From an uncultured Bacteroidales bacterium (GTDB lineage Bacteria > Bacteroidota > Bacteroidia > Bacteroidales > Bacteroidaceae): a stretch of 51,180 nucleotides of DNA. How positions within the stretch are numbered: the stretch's first letter is position 1; every line of letters starts with the position of its first letter. The position numbers and the translations under genes were made by a program. The stretch lies in NCBI GenBank assembly GCA_937898885.1, contig CALDKD010000001.1:1-51180 (forward strand). Direction: 5' to 3'. Of this stretch, positions 1 to 9,000 are shown in pieces. The notes below the pieces were generated by a model. It was not told the origin of the DNA. It made no database searches and saw nothing but the letters and a program-made list of their open reading frames with translations.

Positions 1-10
1 AAGCACACCT

Positions 11-39
11 AAGGAGCCTTCCGTACAGGAAAGCTCCTT
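11..39. terminator. Hairpin, likely terminator
   Basis: The arms AAGGAGC (11-17) and GCTCCTT (33-39) pair, with an inner TTCC/GGAA extension and a 5-nt loop. On the plus strand a T-rich stretch follows, so it probably ends a plus-strand gene lying before the window. It also sits 27 nt past the stop of the minus-strand gene at 66-998 and could serve both. Confidence 0.6.
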
Positions 40-65
40 GTTTATTTCTACTAAGTTGAGTCAGA

Positions 66-998
66 TTACCACTCCTCGGCAATATTCTTGAACTCGCTCC
101 ATTCCAGATGTCTGGAATAGTTCATTTTCTGCCCTCTTGGAACCGTCACCTTGCAAGTCTCTTTTGTAGCTGCGTCAAATACAGTAGGACAATTGTGAGG
201 TGGAAAGATATTCGGAGAGTAAATATAAGCCAGACTAGGACAATTCTTAAATGCGTCAACGCCAATTATTCTGACACTATGGCCTAAACGCATCTCCTGC
301 AGTTTGGTACAGTTCATAAATGCGAAATCACTTATGGCGGTAACCTCATTACCCAGGGTTATCTTGGTGATGCTTTCGTTTCCCTTGAATGCCTCAGGAC
401 ATATAAATGACACATTCTGTGGAAGCTCATACTCTTCACCAGTCTTCTTTGCGGGATAAAGAACAAGCATTCTCGTATCCTTGCTGTACAATACGCCATC
501 AATATCAGTGTATGACATATTGTTCTCATTTACAGTTATTTCCTTTAGAGACGCGCAATCCTTGAAAGCATTCATCCGAATAATGCCGATGCTGAATGGA
601 AGGTTTATACTCGTCACCTTGTCGCACCCGTAAAAGGCATTCTCATCTATCTGAATCACTTGAAACAGGAACTCATCGTGCTCTCCTGATGTTACAAATG
701 ACGGAATATCAATCTGTCCCTTGTATCCACTGGCGCCATCGTCAAACGATTTACGTCCATTATTATGATCCCAGGTTACAGCCACGTGACCGAAATTGTC
801 AAGAATAGAGTAGCATAACGTGGAGCCATTGTTATACTTTACGGTAATGATATTGTCGTCAATCTGGCAATCAAGCTGTTTTACAAGCATTGTCTGCCAT
901 ACATCCTGAGAACCGCGCCCTATATCCTGAGCGTTCTTGCTGGTCTTACAACCAACAAGGCAAAGAAGCATAACTGCTAAAAACAATACCTTTTTCAT
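66..998 (-). CDS. BspA-like leucine-rich repeat lipoprotein
   Basis: This 310-aa protein starts with a lipoprotein signal peptide (MKKVLFLAV..., lipobox CLVGC, lipidated Cys17), so it should be anchored in a membrane, possibly surface exposed. From about residue 115 it has BspA/TpLRR (LRR_5) repeats of the form xxAFxxCxxLxxIxL, for example around FYGCDKVTSINL, AFKDCASLKEI, AFMNCTKLQEMRL and AFKNCPSLAYIY. The family is abundant in Bacteroidales, and some members bind host or microbial surfaces; the ligand here cannot be told. The N-terminal ~115 residues match no domain I recognise. A well-formed promoter lies 36-67 nt upstream. The gene is divergent from the HTH regulator at 1628, and the box-rich region between them makes regulation by that protein plausible but unproven. 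Confidence 0.85.
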   Translation of the reverse strand: MKKVLFLAVMLLCLVGCKTSKNAQDIGRGSQDVWQTMLVKQLDCQIDDNIITVKYNNGSTLCYSILDNFGHVAVTWDHNNGRKSFDDGASGYKGQIDIPSFVTSGEHDEFLFQVIQIDENAFYGCDKVTSINLPFSIGIIRMNAFKDCASLKEITVNENNMSYTDIDGVLYSKDTRMLVLYPAKKTGEEYELPQNVSFICPEAFKGNESITKITLGNEVTAISDFAFMNCTKLQEMRLGHSVRIIGVDAFKNCPSLAYIYSPNIFPPHNCPTVFDAATKETCKVTVPRGQKMNYSRHLEWSEFKNIAEEW

Positions 999-1033
999 AA
1001 CTCATATACTTTTTGTAACGATTATTTCTGTAG

Positions 1034-1065
1034 CAAATCTATAGAATAGTTTTGATAATTCCAAA
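1034..1065 (-). promoter_or_regulatory. Bacteroidota promoter of the BspA-like gene
   Basis: Read on the minus strand, TAGATTTG (plus 1034-1041) fits the TAnnTTTG -7 element. TTTG (plus 1062-1065) fits the -33 element, with exactly 20 nt between them. The start codon of the LRR lipoprotein lies about 36 nt downstream. Confidence 0.75.
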
Positions 1066-1143
1066 TTTTTGTGAAAAAGTTTTTATCGATGTAAATCTCA
1101 CAACCCGCTTCTGTAAGAATGATGTTGGTGGTGCCGATGAAGT

Positions 1144-1578
1144 GTACATTTGTACTTATTTTTGTAGATTATGAAACAAGTGTATCGTATGGATACATTT
1201 GTCATAATGTATTTTTGTGACGGGTTAAAAAACATTTGTAACAGAGCATCCGGCAACTCTCATGCATTTATGCAATAGTTAATTCATTATTCATGTGCAA
1301 TCATAATTTGCTTATATTCAGAGTGCTTACGTTAATATATGTGTAGTGGTTTTAAATAAATTCTGTTAATAATTGCATAGATGGCCAAGCGGGGCTGTTT
1401 TAGCAATAATTCATACAATATACACAACATTCTCATTGCATTACGCTAAAAATACAAACCTGATTCCAGCGCGATTTTAACATTTCGCTTATGCGTATTA
1501 CAAATGTCACTTCTTGTTGCAATTACAAATGTAATTAACCGCTGTATTCTGTTGAAAAGAATTGTAATCTACATTTGG
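1144..1578. promoter_or_regulatory. Array of six ACATTTGT/ACAAATGT boxes (candidate operators)
   Basis: The 630-nt space between the LRR lipoprotein and the HTH gene holds no gene but six copies of one short palindrome. They lie at 1144-1155 (GTACATTTGTAC), 1194-1203 (TACATTTGTC), 1232-1239 (ACATTTGT), 1498-1509 (TTACAAATGTCA), 1521-1536 (AATTACAAATGTAATT, 7-nt perfect arms) and 1571-1578 (ACATTTGG). The consensus is TTACAnnTGTAA. The last box overlaps the -33 element of the HTH gene promoter, which suggests autoregulation. The binding protein is inferred, not shown. Confidence 0.5.
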
Positions 1579-1605
1579 ATAATGTCATTGGATGCTTTAT
1601 TTTTG
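1574..1605 (+). promoter_or_regulatory. Bacteroidota promoter of the HTH regulator
   Basis: TTTG at 1574-1577 and TATTTTTG at 1598-1605 are separated by 20 nt, the standard -33/-7 spacing. The start codon is 22 nt further on. The -33 TTTG lies inside the sixth ACATTTG box, so a bound repressor would block sigma factor access. Confidence 0.75.
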
Positions 1606-1627
1606 TACCGATAGAAGAAAATGAGGT

Positions 1628-2065
1628 ATGAAAGAGAGATTACTCGCCATTCTTGAGCAAAAACAGATGAGCGCCTCGCAGTTTGCCGATTCGGTAGGCA
1701 TTCAGCGTGCGACATTTCACCACATCATTAGCGGAAGAAACAATCCTAGTCTTGACGTGGTAATAAAAATTCACACTGCCTACCCTGACATTGATTTGGA
1801 ATGGCTGTTAACCGGAAACTCCGCATCGCAAGAAGGAGTACCCGCACAAACCACCCTCACAGCTCTTCAACAAGACTTGTTCCCGCCCGAGAATCAGATT
1901 TTCCGACCTGCTGCAGGTAATCATTCCGAATATCGCAGCCATGATGGGGGTGATCAGTATGCAAATAGTGTATCAAACAACAATGAATCAGTAAATTGCA
2001 CAAAGAAAATAGTCCAAATAATAGTAGTCTATTCAGATGGAACTACAGAATGGTTCAAAAACTGA
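1628..2065 (+). CDS. XRE/HTH_3-type transcriptional regulator
   Basis: This 145-aa cytoplasmic protein has an N-terminal Cro/C1-type helix-turn-helix at about residues 3-62: ILEQKQMSASQFADSVGI, then QRATFHHIISGRNNPSLD and the family ending LEWLLTGN. A variable linker follows, then a short C-terminal segment (KKIVQIIVVYSDGTTEWF) that resembles the IVxFYxDxTFxxF tail shared by a widespread Bacteroidales regulator family. There is no effector domain. The gene stands alone behind its own promoter, with a palindrome box overlapping the -33 element and five more upstream. It is therefore probably an autorepressor that may also act on the divergent LRR lipoprotein. Two hairpins follow the stop codon. 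The target genes are not known. Confidence 0.85.
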   Translation: MKERLLAILEQKQMSASQFADSVGIQRATFHHIISGRNNPSLDVVIKIHTAYPDIDLEWLLTGNSASQEGVPAQTTLTALQQDLFPPENQIFRPAAGNHSEYRSHDGGDQYANSVSNNNESVNCTKKIVQIIVVYSDGTTEWFKN

Positions 2066-2086
2066 CCGCACATAGACTATGTGCGG
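2066..2086 (+). terminator. Hairpin after HTH gene
   Basis: CCGCACATAG and CTATGTGCGG form a perfect 10-bp inverted repeat starting directly after the stop codon and followed by AAATAAAAA. It likely ends the HTH transcript together with the next hairpin. Confidence 0.5.
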
Positions 2087-2093
2087 AAATAAA

Positions 2094-2123
2094 AAGAGCG
2101 GCATCGGAAATGATGTCGCTCTT
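2094..2123. terminator. Terminator shared by convergent genes, mainly for pepD
   Basis: A 12-bp stem (2094-2105 with 2112-2123, one G-T pair) has a 6-nt loop. Read on the minus strand it is followed by a run of T, which fits an intrinsic terminator 20 nt past the pepD stop. It lies in the convergent gap and may also stop the HTH gene transcript. Confidence 0.7.
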
Positions 2124-2142
2124 CATTTATAATATCAGAGAT

Positions 2143-3624
2143 TTATTTTTTGGGAATTGCCACAAGTACTGCCTGCAGAAAATCCCATACCTTCTGCACG
2201 GAAGGAATGAACGCGCGCTCGTCTGGTGAATGAGGGCTCATAAGTGTAGGACCGCACGATACCATATCCCAATGAGGATATGCCCCACTCAGGATTCCGC
2301 ACTCAAGACCAGCGTGGATAGCCATGACCGCCGGCTCTTTTCCGAACATGTCCTTGTAAACATTCTTCATTGTATGCAGAATTGGTGACGCTGCATTGGG
2401 AGCCCAACCGGAATAGCCGCCTGTGAATGTGGTTTTTGCCCCTGCCAAAGCAAATACCGACTCCATCTTGATGGCAAGCTGACGCTTTGCGGTGTCAACC
2501 GAGCTGCGCAACAGGCAACTTACAAAGAACTCGCCACGGTAAATCCTTACCATAGCCATATTGTTGGAGGTCTCAACCATTCCTGGCATCTGATCGCTCA
2601 TTCTCTCTACTCCATCCGGACAAGCCAGAATAGCGCGGATAAACCTGAGTGCGGCAGCCTCATTCACATATTTGCAATCCTCGTGGTCACAAACCTCTCC
2701 AGGAGCACACTTGTACGGCTCAAATACGAACGTGCAGTCAGGGTCGGTAGCCGCATACTCTGCCTTCACCTCGTCATACACCTCTGCTACAATCTTCTTT
2801 GCCATGGCAACCTTCTTGTCCGGCACATAGAGTGTGGCAAAGCACTCTCTCGGGATGGCATTTCGCAGTGTGCCTCCCTCCATATCAAGGAGCTTGACGT
2901 CGGCCTTGGTAATCAGCTCATATATAACCCTTGCGGCAATCTTATTGGCGTTTGCACGGCAGAGTATGATGTCCATACCTGAGTGGCCACCTTTAAAGCC
3001 TTTTACTGCAAGAGAATAGCACTTATGATCCGCAGGCTCCTCCTTGCGTCTGTAAGTGGCGCGCGCAGTGGCGTCCAGACCTCCGGCGCAACCTATGTAA
3101 AGCTCGCCCTCGGCCTCTGAGTCAAGGTTGATAAGGATATCGCCTTTCAGAATACCAGGCTTCAAAGCCGCGGCACCTGTCATACCAGTCTCCTCGTCGT
3201 AAGTGACCAACAGCTCCAGAGGTCCGTGCTTGATGGTCTTGGACTCTAGAATTGAGAGAGCCATAGCCACACCAAGTCCGTTGTCAGCGCCAAGAGTTGT
3301 GCCCTTAGCCTTCAGCCAATCGCCATCAACCCAAGTCTCAATCGGATCGGTCTCAAAATTGTGAGCCACATCGGCATTCTTCTGTGGAACCATATCCATA
3401 TGTCCCTGCATGATAACGCCCTTAAGGTCCTCATACCCTGGAGTGGCCGGAACGCGCATTATCACATTTCCGGTCTCATCGGCAAAAGCCTCAATACTGC
3501 GCTTTGCTGCCCAGTCAAGCAGATACGCGCGGATCTTCTCCTCGTGCTTTGATGGACGAGGCTGTCTTGTAATGCCATAGAAGTTCTCAAAAACGACCTT
3601 TGGCTCCAAATCTTTAATTGTCAT
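2143..3624 (-). CDS. pepD: Cytosolic aminoacyl-histidine dipeptidase (PepD, M20 family)
   Basis: This 493-aa zinc dipeptidase hydrolyses Xaa-His and other dipeptides in the cytoplasm. M20 features are all present: GHMDMVPQ with metal ligand His75 and Asp77, GADNGLGVA with the bridging Asp114, DEETG with Glu144 (base) and Glu145, DSEAEG, and the C-terminal CGPTLMSPHSPDER with the last His ligand. The length matches the PepD family (about 485-490 aa). There is no signal peptide. It lies 20 nt downstream of holA on the same strand and is probably co-transcribed with it; a terminator follows. Confidence 0.95.
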   Translation of the reverse strand: MTIKDLEPKVVFENFYGITRQPRPSKHEEKIRAYLLDWAAKRSIEAFADETGNVIMRVPATPGYEDLKGVIMQGHMDMVPQKNADVAHNFETDPIETWVDGDWLKAKGTTLGADNGLGVAMALSILESKTIKHGPLELLVTYDEETGMTGAAALKPGILKGDILINLDSEAEGELYIGCAGGLDATARATYRRKEEPADHKCYSLAVKGFKGGHSGMDIILCRANANKIAARVIYELITKADVKLLDMEGGTLRNAIPRECFATLYVPDKKVAMAKKIVAEVYDEVKAEYAATDPDCTFVFEPYKCAPGEVCDHEDCKYVNEAAALRFIRAILACPDGVERMSDQMPGMVETSNNMAMVRIYRGEFFVSCLLRSSVDTAKRQLAIKMESVFALAGAKTTFTGGYSGWAPNAASPILHTMKNVYKDMFGKEPAVMAIHAGLECGILSGAYPHWDMVSCGPTLMSPHSPDERAFIPSVQKVWDFLQAVLVAIPKK

Positions 3625-3644
3625 AATATTTCTGAGTTTTTTGT

Positions 3645-4673
3645 TTATTGATTCTGATGTAATATCTTGAATACCAACTCACGCAGCAGACCATCGGTTG
3701 TGTTGCCTGTAGCCTCCACGCCTTTTGAGCGGGCATCGGTATATCTTATTTCCGATATGATACGCAAGACATCAAAGGCTGAATAGTTCCTCATACCGAT
3801 AGTATAGTCTCTTACGCCCCAGGTACTCTTCAGGCCAAGTTGCTCAGCAATACCCTGATCTGTCTTGTTGGGTGCGTACCAGGCCAGTATCAGGTTTGCA
3901 AAATACTGAAACAGCACTGCAGTTACCATCTGTATGGGATAAGTCTTGGAATTCTTCTCGTAATATAAAGCTATCTGATTGGCTTTCAAGATATTTTTGT
4001 TGACAATGGCATCGCGGAACTCAAAAACATTATAGTCCTTGCTCACACCTACAAGCCTCTCTATCAACTCAGGGGTGATACTTTTGATTCCTTGGGGCAA
4101 TGCCACCGCCAGCTTGTCTATCTCGCCAGCCATACGGCTCAGGTCAGGACCGACAAACTCAACCATCATAGAGCTTCCTTTCGGGTCAATTGTCAGCCCT
4201 TTCTCTGCCACATACTCGCTCACGAACTGACCCATCTGCTCGTCCTTGTATTTCTTTGATGAGAAAAGGACACCGGTCTTGGCGATATCAGCGGCAACTT
4301 TCTTGCGCTTATCCAACGTACCGCCCTTATGGCAAAAAACGAGTACTGTACTCTGCTGAGGCATAGTAAGGTACGCGGACAGCAAATCCGTATCCTTGGC
4401 CAGATGCTGTGCCTCTTTCACTATTATGACCTGCCGCTCACCCATCATCGGGAACGAGCGGGCACGCTCCAGCACACTCTGCATTGACGTGTCAAGCGCA
4501 TACACTACAATCTGATTGAAATCGCGCTCGTCCTCCGGCATGGCGTTCTGCTCTATGTAGTCCGATATGCGGTCAATGAAATATGGCTCCTCACCCATCA
4601 GATAATAGACCGGACTGTACTGACCTTTCTTGAGGTCGGCCATCACTTGCCTATAAGTCACTTCTCCTGCCAT
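3645..4673 (-). CDS. holA: DNA polymerase III subunit delta
   Basis: This 342-aa protein is the delta (wrench) subunit of the clamp loader that opens the sliding clamp. The N-terminal part (QVMADLKKGQYSPVYYLMGEEPYFIDR) matches the family start. It is followed by the degenerate AAA+ region (MMGERQVIIVKEAQHL) and the C-terminal collar domain (LLRELVFKILHQ). The length is normal. A minus-strand -7 element lies about 50 nt upstream, and a strong inverted repeat sits in the presumed leader. pepD follows 20 nt downstream, and an HsdR-N domain gene is divergent from it. I recall the holA/HsdR-N neighbourhood being common in Bacteroidales. Confidence 0.92.
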   Translation of the reverse strand: MAGEVTYRQVMADLKKGQYSPVYYLMGEEPYFIDRISDYIEQNAMPEDERDFNQIVVYALDTSMQSVLERARSFPMMGERQVIIVKEAQHLAKDTDLLSAYLTMPQQSTVLVFCHKGGTLDKRKKVAADIAKTGVLFSSKKYKDEQMGQFVSEYVAEKGLTIDPKGSSMMVEFVGPDLSRMAGEIDKLAVALPQGIKSITPELIERLVGVSKDYNVFEFRDAIVNKNILKANQIALYYEKNSKTYPIQMVTAVLFQYFANLILAWYAPNKTDQGIAEQLGLKSTWGVRDYTIGMRNYSAFDVLRIISEIRYTDARSKGVEATGNTTDGLLRELVFKILHQNQ

Positions 4674-4686
4674 TTCAGTTTGCCAT

Positions 4687-4713
4687 TGTGCGAAAAACAG
4701 TTAAATTCGCACA
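4687..4713. promoter_or_regulatory. 8-bp inverted repeat in the holA leader
   Basis: TGTGCGAA (4687-4694) and TTCGCACA (4706-4713) are perfect complements 11 nt apart. They lie between the holA start (4673) and the likely -7 box at 4722-4729. This could be an operator near the transcription start or a leader hairpin. Confidence 0.45.
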
Positions 4714-4721
4714 TCATTTTA

Positions 4722-4729
4722 CAAATATA
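4722..4729 (-). promoter_or_regulatory. -7 element of holA
   Basis: CAAATATA reads TATATTTG on the minus strand and matches TAnnTTTG. No good -33 TTTG is seen at 20 nt; the nearest is GTTG at 23 nt. Confidence 0.45.
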
Positions 4730-4733
4730 ATCA

Positions 4734-5183
4734 ATGTTGGAATTGAATCTGCCAACCTGCCAGTTAAAATTTGCCGAAGAAGGCGGAAAGACTACCGTGT
4801 GGGATTCTGTCAGGAAGAAATACGTGGCATTCACTCCCGAGGAAAATGTGCGTCAGCACTTTGTAAACTACCTCATTACAGCCAAGGGCTATCCTGCCAC
4901 ACACCTTATGAACGAGGTTACGCTTAACCTTAACGGTCTGTCACGCCGTTGCGATACCGTTGCCAGTGACCGTCAGCTTACTCCCAAGGTGATTGTTGAG
5001 TACAAGGCGCCCACGGTCCAGATAACCAGGCAGGTGTTTGAGCAGATATCCAGATACAATATGGTGCTGAAGGTTGATTACCTGATTGTGAGCAACGGCC
5101 TGAGACACTATTGCGTCAAGATGGATTACATTGGTAATAGTTTTGAGTTTCTTACCGACATCCCATTATATAAAGACCTCTGA
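4734..5183 (+). CDS. Solitary type I restriction enzyme R-subunit N-terminal domain protein
   Basis: This 149-aa protein consists only of the HsdR N-terminal (HSDR_N-type) nuclease fold. It has a PD-(D/E)XK-like core: Asp in SRRCDTVASD and the ExK motif in VIVEYKAP, followed by QITRQVFEQISRYN, a typical signature after the active site. No helicase, methylase or specificity subunit is nearby, so it is not a restriction-modification system. Its cellular role is not known. It is divergent from holA with only 60 nt between starts. Convergent to it is the small hypothetical gene at 5286, with a pair of palindromes in the gap. Confidence 0.8.
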   Translation: MLELNLPTCQLKFAEEGGKTTVWDSVRKKYVAFTPEENVRQHFVNYLITAKGYPATHLMNEVTLNLNGLSRRCDTVASDRQLTPKVIVEYKAPTVQITRQVFEQISRYNMVLKVDYLIVSNGLRHYCVKMDYIGNSFEFLTDIPLYKDL

Positions 5184-5207
5184 ATGAGATTCCCTATGGC
5201 TACGGTG

Positions 5208-5278
5208 GTTTCATTTCAAATAATGAAACGAATGAAATGAGGCTTCATTGCGTTCATTTCAAATAATGAAATGAACGC
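5208..5278. repeat. Two near-identical palindromes (direct repeat of inverted repeats)
   Basis: The 19-nt sequence TTCATTTCAAATAATGAAA occurs identically at 5210-5228 and 5253-5271, 43 nt apart. Each copy is the core of an inverted repeat: 8-bp arms at 5208-5215/5222-5229, and 12-bp perfect arms with a 5-nt AATAA loop at 5250-5261/5267-5278. The block fills the gap between the convergent genes ending at 5183 and 5286. It may be a double terminator or a protein-binding repeat; there is no poly-T tail. Confidence 0.7.
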
Positions 5279-5285
5279 GGTGTAA

Positions 5286-5657
5286 CTACCGCATACTGTA
5301 GAATACGCCCTGAGCGTTGAGCAGCGCATCCAACAGCTTGAATAACACATCGTTGTATTCCGGCAAACTGATAGCAAGATGTACGGAGCACAACATAACG
5401 CTATCTCCGGCAACTATGCATTTTACATATTTGGAACTGCTGTTCACAGCATTGGCTGCCACACAGGCCTTGTTGTATTCTCTCTTTGATTGAATCGTTG
5501 CTATTCCAGGCAGTGAGATGCAGAAGTCAGTCTCGCTGCAGATTATCAGAAACGTGGCATTACGATAAAAGATAATAATATCACCCTCCTTGTCCATTTC
5601 CGGTTTTAGTCCCTTGCGTGTAAGATACAGCATCAGGTCATTCTCAATTTTTCCCAT
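5286..5657 (-). CDS. Hypothetical small protein
   Basis: This 123-aa protein starts at MGKIENDLMLYLTRKG. Upstream in-frame codons exist but read as noise (Arg/Ser rich), so this ATG is preferred. Alternating strands and helices (DIIIFYRNATFLIICSE, YNKACVAANAVNSS, VHLAISLPEYNDVLFKLLDALLNAQ) recall the type III chaperone-like/YbjN fold, but this is only an impression. There is no signal peptide or membrane segment. The gene is convergent with the HsdR-N gene. Upstream lies a 390-nt palindrome-rich gap in which I see no TAnnTTTG on this strand, so its promoter is unclear. Confidence 0.6.
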   Translation of the reverse strand: MGKIENDLMLYLTRKGLKPEMDKEGDIIIFYRNATFLIICSETDFCISLPGIATIQSKREYNKACVAANAVNSSSKYVKCIVAGDSVMLCSVHLAISLPEYNDVLFKLLDALLNAQGVFYSMR

Positions 5658-6046
5658 AATATATAGAATTCTCAGTCGTTTTGTCTGGATAATAGCATAA
5701 AAGGAAGCGCGGGACTCGCCTGTCCTGCTTATCCCGTCGCTTAGGCCTTCGCATTGCCGTCTCACTGAGAATAAGCAATGACGAATCCCACACTGTGATA
5801 TATAATCCTTTTCCCGCCTCTGGCCGGTTCAGTGACCAGAGGCAGGAAGGTAGATTAATACCAACACAGGGCTTCACCATTGCCTTACCGTGCAGTGAGG
5901 TATTTGAAGTTGCGAAGTTCAAGCGACCGCAGATAAGGCGTAAGTTACGCCTTCCAATATGTATCGCCCGGGCATTAAGCCCAGGCATTTGCAATATTAG
6001 CTCTTTTCATACAATTACACAAGAAAACGTATGAAAAACAGAATAA
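5658..6046. other. Gene-free gap with a series of hairpins
   Basis: I find no credible coding sequence here. Hairpin-forming repeats occur at 5709-5715/5722-5728 (7 bp, one G-T), 5816-5823/5836-5843 (GCCTCTGG and complement, 8 bp), 5935-5943/5945-5953 (AAGGCGTAA and complement, 9 bp, 1 nt between), 5966-5973/5979-5986 (8 bp, one mismatch) and 6004-6012/6029-6037 (TTTTCATAC and complement, 9 bp). The last one, 10 nt past the stop of the minus-strand gene at 6047, may be its terminator. The others have no assigned role. Confidence 0.6.
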
Positions 6047-9000
6047 TCAGAATCCTTCATCCAGCACATATGGAGTACCTTCAGCTGTGATGCCGGCACC
6101 GCATACGTTGAAATGGGTTGAATATGAGTTGTTATAGAACTCAACCTCTGCGTGACCTTCGGCATCGGTTATCACGTTGGGATTCCAGTAGAGCGTGCGG
6201 CGGTAGTCAACATCGCCTCTGGCCGGTCCCTTGGGATACTCCGGGCTGTAGAACTGGTATGGTGCGGAGAAGCCCAGCAAGGTTGTTGAGCGGCGGCTTA
6301 TGTTCATCCTCTCCTTGCGTGTGCTGCGCTCGTGCTCATCCTTAAGAACCACCTCTATCAGACGTACCCGCTGCCACAACTCCTCTCCTATCAAGTAATT
6401 GCCATGGTGGGTCATATACTCCTGATACATAGGGCACAATGCTATGGCATCGCGCTTGTACATCGGGCGGTCAAACACATTGATGCTCACAATGTCCATC
6501 ACGTCAATTGAGAGAGGCGAGTCATATCTGCCCTGCGCCGCATCAACAAGACCTTGTGAGTCGTGTACATAGTAGAAATATTCAATATTTGGATATTGCT
6601 CCATCATATAACCCTTTTCCTCGAAATAGCCGTGAAGGTCAGTGGTGAAATCACCCTTGTCACGCTCATGCTCGGTATCCTTCTTAACATCGTGCGTCTT
6701 GAAGGTGAAATAATCTATGTATATGCGTTTGTCCTTTATCTCTACCTCTGGAAGAATGTATCCAAGATCCTCGTATATGATTTTAGGATAACTGGTGGTG
6801 TCAGTATTCTCAATTTCTGTGATTTCTTCCTTAATTCCCGTCTTCCGGCTTATTCTCTTGCTCTCCTTACCGGTAATGACCAGTTCCTCTGGTCTGTATC
6901 TCCTGACCAGAGGATACATTGAGCGTTCCAGCCTGATTCTGGCATAATTACCGATTTTAAGCATACGGTCATCTTTTGCGAAGATTGTCAGTCGGGAAGT
7001 TACATTGAAATCTGATATGTTGAAACCAAAGTAACCGTCTGGCCCGGTTACATATCGGAACTGCTCTGTCTGGGATTTGTGTTCCCAAGGCATTACCGCG
7101 GCCAGGACCAAGACACTGTCAATAGGCTTGCGTGTCAATGACGTCTCAATCCAGCCGTTAAGTCCAAGACCGTACTCCATACGATGCACCTCCTTGTAAG
7201 GCTTCACGGTAGCCATAGTCTGCCAGTCGTATCGCTCCCACCCCTGCACCAGCATCAGCAGGTCAAGCGCCTTGCGATGCTCCTCATCGTCAGCCTCAAA
7301 GTAGTATTCCGGATTATACACCATTCCCTTAATGTCTGACGACAGGAGCAGTGTTGTGCGGAAATCGTTTTCCAATGCCATTCCAAGACATTTACTGTCG
7401 CGGACGGACAGGCAGAAACGGTCGCGGAACGGGGCGTGATTCTTTCCGTTGGTGAGGCTCATACTCAATTTTATCTTCTCGAACGGGCCGTACAGTTCCT
7501 TGTCGGTGGTAAATGTCAGCTCAGGTACAGGCTGATTGTGCTCAATACAGGAGAACAGATGCCTTGTGGCATACACGTTACCCATTCGGTCAAACAGAGT
7601 GAGCTGGCATACGCCCTGCGGAAGTCCCTCTTTTGTTATGTGTATTTTTGTGGAAGCTCCCGTCAGCAATACAGTGCTGAAATACATAAGCTCTCCACGG
7701 CAGGTCAACGTGACTCCAAGTGTATCCGACACGATGTCTGCGGTTTTTCTCAGGATGACCTCGATGGTATCCTTACCCACATCGGCTCTCATTACATATC
7801 CGCTTGACTGAGCCTTGGGCAGGTTGAATGAGTATATTTTGTCATTGTAGGTGAAAGTAGCGCGATTGTCCGCCCTGAAGGGTATGAACTCAAAACTTCC
7901 CATTCCGTCGTGGATGGTATGCAGAGGTATGGTATTGTTGAGAGTTCCATCGGCACTGACTCCGAATCCGCTGTCTCCCATCAGTTTGAAAGCCACACGG
8001 CAAGGCTGACCTATTATCATTGAGCCACCTTCGGGAAAGAACTCCGCGTTTAACGTTTTCAGATTATCCGGATTGGGACGGTATTGCTCAATTGTACTCT
8101 TCTTCTCCTTTATCAAAGGACGCTCACCATAATAGTTTCCGTCTTGCTCTGGTTTCTCAAATACTGGGAGAACACGCGAGAAGACCACATCGTCGCCAAA
8201 GTTAAGCATATGCGATGTGTATGCCCTGACCTCATAGAAACCGCTTGGGTATGGCAGCACGGTTTTCCTGCGTTCTCTGGCAGCTGCCGTGGCTCCATCC
8301 ACCAATGGGAACGAGCCGTCGGCCTGGCCGGCCACAATCTTGAGCTTCTCCTGCTTCAGGATTACTCCGTTCGGCGATACAAGATCCACGTACAGCACTC
8401 CGCTCTGGGCGCGGTGATGGTCAGATGCTGTCACTACGAATGCCTTGAACCAGATGGTCTCGCCGGTATAGTACGAAGTGTTGTCAAACTGTATGAAGAC
8501 TTTCTCCTGAGGGAAAATGTGTCCGAACTGGTGGACATTCCCGGCAAAGCGCATCAGCGCCTTCTCCGCCGACAGTGTATCAGATGCTGCCAGAATGTTG
8601 CGTTTCCTTTCCCGGATTACCGTAGCGTCAGTGCCATATAGGTCGGAAAGACTCTTGAACCTTACTGAGAACAATATACAGCCGGAGCTTTTCTCAACCT
8701 CCCCAAGCCTTCTTACGTCATTTGCGGAAAGCAGGCTTAATCCGATTTCCGACAACGAGGTGTTCTCCGGATCTCTGATCAGATAGAGAAAACTGTCTCC
8801 GGCTGAGCCTACAAGCTCAACATCACCGCCATCAAACAAATCATTGATGACAGACCCGTTCATAAGCTCTCCTTTCTTGTCAAATATGGCACTATACCCG
8901 TTATTCCCGTAACTGTATGAGAAGACAAGATGCCTGTCAGTCTCATAGACATCACGAACCTCACCTGCCGGATAAGTTTTTTCCTTGAAACGAATAATGT

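Noticed and set aside
4734..5183. Type I restriction-modification system
   Set aside because: Only the HsdR N-terminal domain is present; no helicase, HsdM or HsdS gene is near, so it is treated as a solitary nuclease-fold protein.
5644..6034. Open frames on both strands in the palindrome-rich gap
   Set aside because: Their translations are Arg/Ser/Pro rich with no family resemblance, and the palindromes explain the two-strand openness.
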